From the NCBI GenBank assembly GCA_018350325.1, contig JAEVLN010000026.1, positions 248,001 to 312,000 on the forward strand: DNA of 64,000 bases, in the 5' to 3' direction. Origin of the DNA: Globodera rostochiensis. Its lineage: Eukaryota > Nematoda > Chromadorea > Rhabditida > Heteroderidae. Numbering within the stretch: position 1 is the stretch's first letter; every line of letters begins with the position of its first letter. The notes under the pieces were generated by a model. The model saw nothing but the letters and a program-made list of their open reading frames with translations. It was not told where the DNA came from and ran no database searches. Position numbers and translations under genes: made by a program. This document shows positions 48,500 through 58,576 of this stretch, piece after piece.

Positions 48500-49700
48500 G
48501 CAAAAATTTTTAGGTTTAGTACTATTTTTAAAGTTCATTTTATTATAATTAAATTAAATTTATTTTTTTCACTTTTAAACAATAAAACAGTTTTTTTTTT
48601 AAATCTTTTAAATTGAATAAATTAATTTGGTTTTTTTCATTTTTAAATAATAAATATTTTTTTAAAATCTTTAACATTTTTGTAATAAAATTTAATGCTT
48701 AATAGCATTCAAATAAATAAATATTTATTATTAACTTGTCGAATCCTGCCATACTTCTTTTGAGCTCTCAGACTTTTATGGTAAACTTGCATATAATATT
48801 TGATATTTCAATAGCAACAGTAATTTTGAATTTAAATTTGAATTAAATTAATTTGCATTTTTTCATTTTCATCAATAAAATATTTTTTTTTTAATTTTAA
48901 TATTTTTTGAATAAAATTATTAATAATCTGAATAAATATATAATTTATTATTAACTTGTCGAAGCCCTCTATGCTTAGCTTGACTTCCCAGGTGGATTTA
49001 TGGTAAGCTTGCGAATAATATTTGATATTTCAATAGCAATAATAATTTTTAATTTAAATTTGAATTAAATTAATTTGCTTTTTCATTTTCAATCAATAAA
49101 ATAATTTTTTTTAAATCTTTAATATTTCTTGAATAAAGCTAATGTTAATAGCATGAAATAAATATATAATTTATTATTACTCGTCGAATCCTGCGACACT
49201 CCTTTTGAGCTCCCACGCCGAGCCTTTTATGGTAAACTTGCGTATTTAATATTTGATAAATTTTTAGAAGTAAATATTTTTCATTATCAATTTTGAATTT
49301 GAATTAAATTAAAGATTCGATCATTAATTGCCTATTCGATGTAATTTGTGCATTTCCATCAATTTTGAACATTAAATGTTAATTTTGAAAAAAATTTGAA
49401 TTTTCGAAAAATTGTTCGAATTCGGGTTAGGGGTTCGGAATTGGTCGAAACTAATGTCAGATTCGGATTCTACACCCCGAAACACTTCTTTAGCGATTTA
49501 GAAAACTATTTTTTTTTTTAAATGGGGGCACCATCTTTAGTATTAGCCATAACTAAATATTTAATTCCAATCGGAAAATTAAAAATGTTATCCTTAAACG
49601 CACATATAATAAATGATGCGGATTTTATTTGTGTTATTCAAGTTCTTTGTCCCATATGCCCCCCCCCGGTGATTCATTTAGTCCCATTATGCCCCCCCCC
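48500..49700. repeat. AT-rich tract with three 220-bp tandem units
   Basis: Units beginning near 48710, 48945 and 49165 share AATAAATATTTATTATTA, CTTGTCGAATCCTGC, TTTTATGGTAAACTTGC and AATATTTGATATTTC in the same order. Spacers are AT-rich with long A/T runs. No genes seen. Short C-runs with GGTGATTCATTTAG repeat near 49662-49725. Confidence 0.75.
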
Positions 49701-50008
49701 CCCCCGGTGATTCATTTAGTTCCATATGCCCCCCTCCGGCGACATTTAGGCGAACAGTGAACAAAGGTAGATTGAAAATAAGACGACATTTTCATTTTCT
49801 GTACAGAATTTTCAAACATGATTTTTTACGCGAAATTCCCCCGCTAATTCAAATGCCCAAACCAGTCAGGAGAGACAAACATAAAATTCCTTCATACATA
49901 TTTTGGGCGCAAAATGTCTGGACACGGTCGCGCACCAACACCAAACTGACCGACCACCCCCCCCCCGCCCCAATCGATCATTTTTTGAGCTTTAGCAACC
50001 GCGCCAAA

Positions 50009-52170
50009 ATGTTACGACAATTGTCTAGACTTGGCACCACATTTGGCATCGACCCGCTGTCCGCCCTCGTCGTGCCGGTTGGCGATGCGTCGTCCCTGTT
50101 GTTGCCGTGTGCTGCGGCGGGTGTGCAACGACAGAGCCGTCGCTGGGGCTACCCCCGGGGCACTAAGTTTCGCCCGCGACTGTTCTTTGATTTTAACCAT
50201 CTGAAAGAGGTGACGGGCGGCCAGTACACGGAACAACCGTTGCAGATCAACCGGTTGGGTGGCCGATGTCCGGTTGAGAAGAAAAAGGTGTGCCAAATTT
50301 TGCAAATTTGTCTGTTTTTTTTTTTGAATAGAGAATATACAATTTGTAGATGAACATGCATGTCGGTGGTGGCGTCAAGTTTGACTACTTCATGTTGGAC
50401 TTGCACCCGCGCGGTCCAACCGAGCCGGACCAGTGGTACGACGAGCGGGTGATCGAAGTGCGACGCGACCCGAACCGGACACCGTACATTGCGTTGGTGG
50501 CCGGCTTAAAAGTTAGTCAGTCAGTCAGCACGGCGTCTCTTGGCGTCGAACGCTTGACCCGAAAATTTGTTTTTTTTTTCTATTTATTAATCGAATTCAA
50601 CGACAGAAAATGGCAAACAGTTTTATTGAGATGAGCATTTAAAGCGGTTATTGAACCGGTTTTTAAAAAGCATAGTGAACCGGTTCAATTTTAAAAAGCA
50701 TAGGTGGGAAGGACACTTTTGGTCAAAATTACTCAAAAATATTTTTATTCTAAAAATTGGCAGAAAATATTGCTATTTGATGCACAGATTACAAATTCAG
50801 CAATAGAAAAAAAACTAAAGCAATTTTTGAAAATTAAAAAAAAAAAAACGACTTTTACGTAACCCCAAAGCTCAGAGACCCTCCCGTTGTTGTTCAGGGA
50901 AAGCGTTGGATGTACGCGACGGGGAACATGAAGGCGGGCCAAATCATCCAAACGACTGGCCACATTCCGGACCGGCCCATCATCGGCATTGAGGGCAATT
51001 CCTACCCGTTGGGTATGTCGCGGCAATGTTTTTGATTGTTTTTTTAAACTTTGAAATATTTTTTTGAACAATTCATTGTTTTTTTACAGGTGCTTTGGTC
51101 GAGGGGACAATTGTGAACTCGATTGAAATGTTTCCCAACGCCGTGAAGGGTTTGTTCTATTCATTAAGCCTAAAAAAGTTATTTGTTCAAAAGTTCTGAT
51201 GAATCAATCGATTTGAGCAAAATTTACAACAAAAAAACGGTTAGGTTCAAAAAATTTTACAAAAAAAAAAAAAATTTGTTGTGAATTCGCTGCTGCTATT
51301 TAAGCTCATGTGATGATCACGGAGGCGGGAGGCTGTGCCGAAATTGTTCGACATCAAGACGCATTTACCATTGTCCGGGTTGGTGTTCGGCATGGGCATA
51401 CCGGTCCATAAAACTTAAACACCAACACAAAAAATGAATGTTTGTTGTCGAATAGTGCCAGTAAATGGACAAAAAAAATGTGTTCAAAAATTTCAGTCAA
51501 CACATTGTTGTTTAGATGCCAAATAAGCACGAGTACGCGCTGCATAAGGTGAGGGGTTGTTGCACTAAATACAAAATGAAAAAAAAAATTTGTAAAATTT
51601 TTTCAATTTTTAAGCTTTTTAGGAATGTATGGCCGTCGTTGGGAAGCTGTCGTGCGACGATTGGGCGTATGGCTTTAACACACACAAAAAAAAATTTAAA
51701 TTTAATAAATTATGATTTTTTTTTCTTCCAAATTTTCATTTTTTTTTCAAGCATTTGATTCTTTGAATTATATAATTTCCTTTTTTTCCCCATTTTCTCA
51801 TCAGTAAAAGACAGTGGGGCTCGCCGCAAATGCATCGACGTTTTGGCTATCGCATGGCCAGTGGGCCCAGCATTCGGGCAAAGCAAGGCTACCAAGGTGA
51901 GGGGGGGGAGGGAGGGTTAAGTGAAATTTTTTATAAAAAAAAATTTTCACATTTTTTTTGGTTACGGCACAAAAATTTGTTCACAAAATCAAAAACTTTT
52001 TAGGCCGAAAGAATCGGCGTCTGCCGCCCGTGCGCACCTTTGACCAGCCGACGCCGCCGCCTTTGCCCCTGCAAAAGTTTACACTCACCAAGCAGCAGTT
52101 GAGCCACAATTATGGCAATGCAGCTGTGCCCAAGCTGGTGGCCGAGTTCAACAACCTTGTACGCCTTTAA
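50009..52170 (+). CDS. mrpl-2: Mitochondrial large ribosomal subunit protein L2 (uL2m)
   Basis: The start at 50009 gives MLRQLSRLGTTFGIDPLSAL, a plausible mitochondrial presequence rich in R, L and S. Exons continue MNMHVGGGVKFDYFMLDLHP, WYDERVIEVRRDPNRTPYIA, RWMYATGNMKAGQIIQTTGH, IEGNSYPLGALVEGTIVNSI, HVMITEAGGCAEIVRHQDAF and WGSPQMHRRFGYRMASGPSI. This is the uL2 fold including the peptidyl-transferase-proximal GSPQMHRRFGYR segment. The C-terminus, FTLTKQQLSHNYGNAAVPKL, ends at 52170. About eight exons. First gene of the second same-strand cluster. One intron (about 50510-50895) carries AT-rich repeat sequence. Confidence 0.9.
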
Positions 52171-52356
52171 GAACGCGGGAATGTCTGGAAATGAATGATG
52201 AAACATTTTTTTTTGTTTTGTTTTGAATAATCATAAAATTAGTGTATCAAAAAAGTTTTGAACCTCTTTTCATCTAATTGTTTTGTTCAATCGTTTTACA
52301 TTAAAATTCTGTCGGAATCAACTTGAATAATTTTTCTGCCTTATTTTTGCTTGAAA

Positions 52357-53639
52357 ATGAACTCTGAATTGGTGCTAAAGAATTTGAAGACGGTTGTCGA
52401 CAGCATTGCCGAGCTGTGCGTTGCTCATCCAGGTTAGTGAATGTGTGTTTCGTGTTCAATACCGTCTTCAGTTTCAGTCCGGTTGGTTGCCGTTTCGAAG
52501 GTGCGTGGATGGGTGGGTTAGCATTGGTGCCATGGCGTTACTGGTTTTCTGGGTTGCATACATTTTTGTTGCTGGACAACCAATGTCCGCAATTCCCGGC
52601 CCGGGGGTGCGAGCCCTAAAGCGCGGATTCTAATTTTTGGAAGCCAGGGGTCCTCCTGCTGGTTGAAGCTGGGAACCCCCCGGGCGCCATTTCTGGATAT
52701 AAATCCACTAATGGGCGGCACCTTTGTTTTCAGACTTTTCCCGCCGACGCAGTTTTGCTCTGTTATCAGCATGGCGGCCAACGACATTTTGGTGAAAATT
52801 ATGTGCAAGAGTTGGAGGCAAAAGCTCATCAATTGGCACTCAAAGGGGCCAATGAAATTCGATGGCATTACATTGGGCGGCTCCAATCGAATATGGTTGG
52901 TCCGTGTCCCCGTACACGCTGGAGTTGATGGTTTGCAATAATTTTTATTTATTTATTTTACAAAAGATCCGTCGTCTGTGCGCGGTGCCAAATTTGTGGT
53001 GTGTGGAGACGGTGGACAGCGCAAAGCATGCCGACGCTCTCCAACGGGCGATTGAAGCGCGCGGTGATGAACAACAGCAGTTGTTGAACGTGTTCATACA
53101 AGGCAAATCCTCCCCCCGTCCCTCTCAATTTTTTAAATATTTTTAGTGAATACGAGCGGAGAGCCGAATAAGCGCGGTGTGCGGCCAGATGAGCTCCTTC
53201 TGTTGGCAAAACATATCACTGCGCAGTGCCAACATTTGTCACTGATCGGTGGGTGGGGGAGGACAGTGCCAACGAATTTAAGAAAAATATTTCAAATTTT
53301 GTAATTGCTTTTTTAAAAAAAGGTCTGATGTCCATCGGTGACATTGCCCAAAGTTTGGGAGGCGGTGAAGAGAATGCGGACTTTGCACTGCTGAGGCGGT
53401 TGCGCGACGAGTTGCAAGTCCAGTTGCGGTTGCCCAACATGTTGGAGCTGTCCATGGGAATGAGCGCCGACTACCATTTGGGTCGGTCGGCGGACGGTGG
53501 CACTGGCACTTTTTGTTTCAATTTATTAATTTTTGAATTTTAAGCGATCAAATACGGAAGTACAAATGTTCGGGTTGGTTCCACAATTTTCGGCGCTCGA
53601 AATTACGCCAAAGCGACGGCAAACGCTGAAGAGAAATGA
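52357..53639 (+). CDS. Pyridoxal phosphate homeostasis protein (PLPBP/YggS family)
   Basis: The start at 52357 reads MNSELVLKNLKTVVDSIAEL. A tiny second exon, VRLVAVSK (about 52477-52499), carries the Lys that forms the internal aldimine with PLP. Next are TFPADAVLLCYQHGGQRHFG, ENYVQELEAKAHQLALKG, WHYIGRLQSN, AVPNLWCVETVDSAKHADAL, ELSMGMSADYHL and an end, YGSTNVRVGSTIFGARNYAK, stopping at 53639. The RxGSTIFG phosphate-binding motif is kept. The protein buffers PLP for B6 enzymes. The gene lies 187 bp after mrpl-2 and 211 bp before spo-11 on the same strand. Confidence 0.93.
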
Positions 53640-53849
53640 GCGTCAGCCGGCCGCCGATGTCCAATTTTTTTTAATAAAATTATATTTTTATTTTGTTTTT
53701 GTTTTCCGTTTCTCACCCTTTCCATGTTCTCTACAACTTACAAAATTACCGACTATACTCACTATGTTTCAATCGGAAATGATACTTTTTTACATTTTTT
53801 TTCTTTTTTATATATTTTTCCAATTTTTTCCAACAAAAGGCGGCAAAGA

Positions 53850-56017
53850 ATGGCACAACAGTCGCGTGTGGCCTCATTGGTTATGGCAATTGAACAAATT
53901 CATCGGCAGGACGGCGGTCGTGCTGCGTCTGTTGCATTTGTCCGCGCACCGCCGAACGTCGTCAGCCAACGCATGCGCGTGTTGGCCCAGGTGTACGAGT
54001 TGCTGGTGCGCAACCGAAGGGCCACAAAACGGTGAGTCAACTGACAGTTGTTAACAGAAAGTTATGATCTGACACTTTCTGATCACATTTATGCATGATT
54101 TGATTTGATTCAGCCAAGAGCATCATTTAAACAATATTCATTCATTCAATTTTTCAGAGATCTGTATTACGAGCACAAAAAGTTGTACGGCACGCAGATC
54201 AACTTCAATCGAGCACTGACCGCCCTGTGCAAGCAGCTCAGCGCGAGTCGAAGCGAATTGCACGTGGTAGGGAATTTAGGGGCAACAAAATAAATGAAAG
54301 TGGCATTTATCGTTCCCATTGGTCCCCTCCCTGATCAGATCAGCTGCAGAATGATCGATCACCCTCCCTCACCCCTGATCAGATCAGATCAGCTGCATTT
54401 GTCTGATCAGCAGCAAACAGCACAAAATCTTATACTTCCCCTACTCCCAGATCACATCAGAGCTTCATTGATCAATCAATCAATCTCTTTTTCCCACCTG
54501 AAAGCTGGTTTAATCAGTGGCTTTAACCAACCAACTAAAGCCCCACCTTTAATTATCACAGATTAGCTGCTCCCGCGGGTTTGCCATCGGCAATTTGCGC
54601 CTCTTTGACGGCATGGACGACGATTCGGTGGTGGACTTTCGCGCTTCGCCGGTGGCAATCGTTGAGTCGCTGTGCCATTTCAGTTTGGTGCACAGCGAAG
54701 CGCAATTTCTGCTGGTGGTGGAGAAGGACGCCATCTTTCAGCGGCTCATCGACGAACAATTCCTGCACAAATTCCCACGTGGCATTTTGCTCACGGTGTG
54801 TATGTGTTGTTTTGGAAGTTGTTCTGCTGCTGGTCCCGAAATTTGAAGAAAAAAAATGTTAGAGTTCCGGGATTTAGGGTTCCGGAATTTAGGGTTCCTG
54901 ATACATTCGTTGTTTTAGATCGATTATCAATGTTCTGTTTACCTATTCAGGGCCGCGGTTATCCAGACTTTTGCACGCGTCAATTCCTTCATTGGCTGTC
55001 CGTTCAGTTGCCCGCCTTGCCAATGTTGGCGCTGGTCGACGCGGACCCGTACGGTAGCCCTAATTTGATGGCATCGTAACCAGCAACAGCATCATTCATT
55101 CATTCACAGGTGTCGAGATTTTCTTGACGTACAAGTACGGCTCGAGCCGGTCAATTGTTGAAGCTGGCGCTTTCCACTTGCCACGCCTCAGATGGCTTGG
55201 ATTTTTGCCGTCCGAGGCGCAGAAACTGCCGATTCCGTCAAATCAGTGCCTTCAATTGTCGGAAAAGGACCGGAAACGCATTGAACGGATTGCTCAACGG
55301 ACGAACGGCCATGGAGAGGAGGAGCGGAGCCTGTTCAACTACGAGGCATGCCCCCATATTTGCTTGTGGAATTGATCCCTATGAACACACTTTCCCTCCG
55401 TACAGTTGTCCGTTATGCTGAACAGCTCGCAGAAGTTGGAGCTGGAGGCGTTGTGTTCCATCTCGGCCAATTATCTGAGCACTGTTTATTTGGACAACAA
55501 ATTGCTGCCATTAAACGTTTCCGTGGCTCAACCCTACGACGGCAACAATAATGTTGAACGTGTTCAGAATGGTGATTTTGGGAATGATCAAAATGATGAT
55601 TTTGAGTGCGATCGGAGTAGTGATTTCGGAGGTGATCAGAGTGACGATTTCGGAATTGATCGGAATAACGCCTTCGGAGGTGATCAAGATGGTGATTTCG
55701 GAGGTGATCAGAATGACGGCTTTGGGAGTGATCAAAATGACGGCTTTGGGAGTGATCGGAATGACGAATTCGGGGGTGATCAGAATGATGACTTCGGAGA
55801 TGATCAGGAAGGCGCTTTTGGAAGTGATCACGATTTCGGAGGTGATCAAGATGACGGCTTTGGGAGTGATCAGAATGACGACTTTGGGAGTGATCAAAAT
55901 GACGATTTTGGGGGTGATCAGAATGACGATTTCGGGGGTGATCAGGAAGGCGTTTTTGAGAGTGATCACGCCTTAGGGGATGATCAGAATGACGACTTTG
56001 GGAGTGATCAAAATTGA
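53850..56017 (+). CDS. spo-11: Meiotic double-strand-break protein SPO11 with repetitive acidic tail
   Basis: The start at 53850 reads MAQQSRVASLVMAIEQIHRQ. The winged-helix part gives VYELLVRNRRATKRDLYYEH; the RDLYY tyrosine is the expected covalent nucleophile. The Toprim domain shows FLLVVEKDAIFQRLIDEQFL and LPMLALVDADPYGVEIFLTY, with the metal-binding Glu and DxD. Then come RWLGFLPSEAQKLPIPSNQ and QKLELEALCSISANYLS. Up to here it matches the SPO11/TopVI-A family. From about 55560 the same exon adds roughly 150 residues of 8-residue repeats (GDQNDDFG, GSDQNDDF) to the stop at 56017, not known to me in other SPO11 proteins. Located 211 bp after the PLPBP gene. Confidence 0.88.
55570..56014 (+). 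repeat. 24-bp coding repeat in the spo-11 tail
   Basis: About 18 units of GATCAGAATGACGACTTTGG plus GAGT, coding D-Q-N-D-D-F-G-S/G. Frame is kept throughout, including two units shortened by whole codons. Differences between units are mostly in-frame and conservative (D/N/G, F/L). Every unit carries a GATC. Confidence 0.9.
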
Positions 56018-56175
56018 TTGTGATAATTTTTTTCTTATTGATCTCCATTAAATAAATGTGCGTGTGTTTTTTGTTATTCATTTTAATTTTTAATGCAGTT
56101 TTATGCTCTTAAAACTTTCAATACACATTCCCTTGCTAAGCAAATAATTGTTTTTAAACACTAATAAATTTGAGA

Positions 56176-57849
56176 ATGTCAAAAACATTTGCTAGCCAGC
56201 GTCGACTGTTAAAGGACATTTTGACGGATGGACCACCGGAGGACATTGGCGGGGGGATGGAGGTGTGCGACAGTGACGGCGATGCGGCGCCAGTGCCGCG
56301 CTTTGCTTGGCGCAAGATCGGTGCGTTTTGCATTCTGTGTCCGATCGATATGTCGACTATTGATTTTATTTGGGTCAGGGGGGGGAGTCTTTTGCAATCG
56401 ATCGAGCATTCTGTGTCCGATCGATATGTCGACTATTGATTTTATTTGAGTCAGAGGGGGGGGGGGTCTTTTGCAATCGATCGAGCATTCTGTTTCCGAT
56501 CGATATGTCGTCTATTGATTTTATTTGAGTCAGAGGGGGGGGGGGGGTCTTTTGCAGCTACAACAACGACAGACAGACAATTCGAAAATGCGATCGATCC
56601 TAACGGCTTCTTTCAGTGGTGCGAAGTAAGCCGTTGAGCGGCGGCGCGTCGTCCGGCTCGTCCAGCGTTGACATGGGCAACACGCGCGTTGTTTGCACTG
56701 TGTGCGTCTGTTCTTTCTCTCTTTTTCTTTTGTCTAATGCCACCAGCAGAATCGGCTTCATTCAGATGAGAAGCTTTACCTATACCTATACTATGTTTCT
56801 GCTGTTCAGAAATGGACCACGTGAGCAGCAGCAACAGTCGGCCAGCGCCTCTGTCGACACGGCCATGGAGGAGGGCGTGCTGAGCGTGACGCTGCGCGGC
56901 GGCGACATTGAACCGACGCTGCGCTACAGCGTGGAGCGCGCACTGCAGGCGGTGGTCTGTCTGCGCAAGTTGGCCCGGGTGAGCGCCAGGGATGGTCGAA
57001 ATTACGATTTCCGACTTTTAAGGCCTCGGAATTTCGATTTCCGAAAAATTTTGAGACCCCGGAATTCGGGTTTCCGACTTTTTTGGGGTCGGAATTTCGA
57101 TTTCCGAAAAATTTTTAGGGCCTCGGAATTCCGATGTTTGCAAATAACCAACCACCACTTCTTTTTTGTGTGCAGACCGAAACTGCAATTGAGCTGAACG
57201 TGTTGTCGGATGACGGCGGTGCATTCGCTGCCTGTCTGATCGCCGCCGGCGTCGCGGTTGCCTCAGCCAACATTGAAATGTGTGTGGGTGGGTGCCTTCA
57301 TAAACACCCCCAGCAAGTGTTGTGACCATAAACTGTTCCAATTTGTTTGTTGTACACCACCAGGTTTGACGTTCTGTTGGCGTGCAATGTGCTGCTGATT
57401 CCCCCGACCTCCTCGCAGACGTCATGTTCAACAACGGGTGCACTTCCTCCTCTCCAAATTGTGTACGACCCCGACAAGGCGGCAATTGCTGAACATGCCG
57501 GCAAGGCGTCCGCGCTTACATTGGCCGTCATCCCATCCATTGGCCAGGCAGGAATTATGGCATTCTCAAAAACCCGGATTTTTTTTTTTTCGAAAAATTC
57601 ATCTTTAATTCCTTTTTCCTTTCCAAATCGCATTTGGATACAAATTCAGCAATATGTGGAGGATTTACTTAATCATTAATCAATCCGTTTCGGACTCAGG
57701 CGGTCTGTGCCGAGCTGACCGGCGCTGCCTGTCCCCTGCCCCAGCGACAGTTGCGCCGTGCGCTGTCCGAAGTGTATGAGCACTGTTTGACGCTTTACGG
57801 CACAGTGCGGGCGGCACTGTTAAAAGGCGTTGCCGAAGGAGCAATTTGA
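56176..57849 (+). CDS. exos-6: Exosome complex subunit MTR3/EXOSC6 (RNase PH fold)
   Basis: The start at 56176 reads MSKTFASQRRLLKDILTDGP. A later exon gives SSVDMGNTRVVCTV and, across the junction, NGPREQQQQSASASVDTAM. Then LRYSVERALQAVVCLRKLAR, TAIELNVLSDDGGAFAACLI, VALASANIEMFDVLLAC-like blocks, LQIVYDPDKAAIAEHAGKAS and a final helix, LRRALSEVYEHCLTLYGTVR, stopping at 57849. The GxTxVxCxVxGPR and NVLxDDGG motifs place it in the RNase PH ring of the RNA exosome, and MTR3/EXOSC6 fits best. It lacks the phosphorolytic residues, as expected for this structural subunit. Intron 1 carries a 78-bp tandem repeat. Starts 159 bp after spo-11. Confidence 0.82.
56335..56560. repeat. 78-bp tandem repeat in MTR3 intron 1
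   Basis: Three units containing TCTGTGTCCGATCGATATGT, CGACTATTGATTTTATTTG and a poly-G run followed by TCTTTTGCAATCGATCGAGC. The poly-G length grows from 7 to 12 across units. Intronic, no coding role. Confidence 0.85.
57000..57135. repeat. GGAATTTCGATTTCCGA intronic repeats
   Basis: Four imperfect units of CGGAATTTCGATTTCCGA / CCGACTTTT in an intron of the MTR3 gene. The core is palindromic (TCGGAAATC.GATTTCCGA). Related in style to the tandem repeat at 21356-21715 but not the same unit. Confidence 0.65.
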
Positions 57850-58237
57850 TCGTTTGAATGACAGCAAAAAATTTTTGTTTTGTTATTTTTTTGTACCAAA
57901 ATGAACACTTTTCTATTTGTTGTTTCTTTAAATATATGAAGGGGGTTTGCCACGTACAACACCCATAATATTGGTTCTTGTTTTTTAATTTTGTGATTAT
58001 TTGGCGTTTCGTTTTTTCAAAATCCAACGGTGCCAGTGTAAGTCCGCATAGTGCCACTATTTTGTAAATGAAAAAGCAAATTGGTTTCCCGATTCCGGCA
58101 CTCAAAAATTGTAATTTATATGGTTGATAAAGACTGGGGTTTTGATACCATTCAGAATTCGATCACGCTTTTTTGAAATTTCTATGCCACTCAACTTTAA
58201 GCAAACATTTTAAGAATTTTCAACTTTATTCCGTGGA

Positions 58238-58441
58238 ATGGACGCGCTGTTTGACGTGCGCAACAATTTTTATTTGGGCGCTTTTCAGCAGTGCATCAAC
58301 GAAGCACAAGTGAAGGCGTTGAAGGACTCGTTCCTTTACCGCGCATACATTGGCCTCAACAAATATTCCATTCCCCTCTCTGAAATTGATGCCGACGGCG
58401 GTGGGTCAACCGCGCTTCGGGCAACCAAAGAATATGTGTAA
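58238..58441 (+). pseudogene. Coatomer epsilon subunit, N-terminal fragment
   Basis: An open frame of 67 codons, MDALFDVRNNFYLGAFQQCI, then SFLYRAYIGLNKYSIPLSEI and a stop at 58441. The start matches the N-terminal TPR of coatomer epsilon (MDxLFDVRNxFYLGxxQxCI). The full protein has about 290 residues with a TPR ladder; nothing of it follows before the convergent transketolase-like gene at 58577. Either a truncated gene or a partial duplicate. The frame is clean, so it may be expressed as a short peptide. It lies 388 bp after MTR3 on the same strand. Confidence 0.7.
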
Positions 58442-58576
58442 CTGCACACAAACGAATTTGACTTTTTAAATGTATAAATTGTTTTTAATTTCTTTTAAAA
58501 AAATAAATTAATTTTTAAAAGCGATGTTCCCGGTTGATCGGATTAAATACTTGGTGATTTCTTTGGGCTATGGACG

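Noticed and set aside
55413..56081. His/Asp-rich protein on the minus strand opposite the spo-11 tail
   Set aside because: The plus strand continues the SPO11 frame without a break; the minus frame is the shadow of the 24-bp coding repeat.
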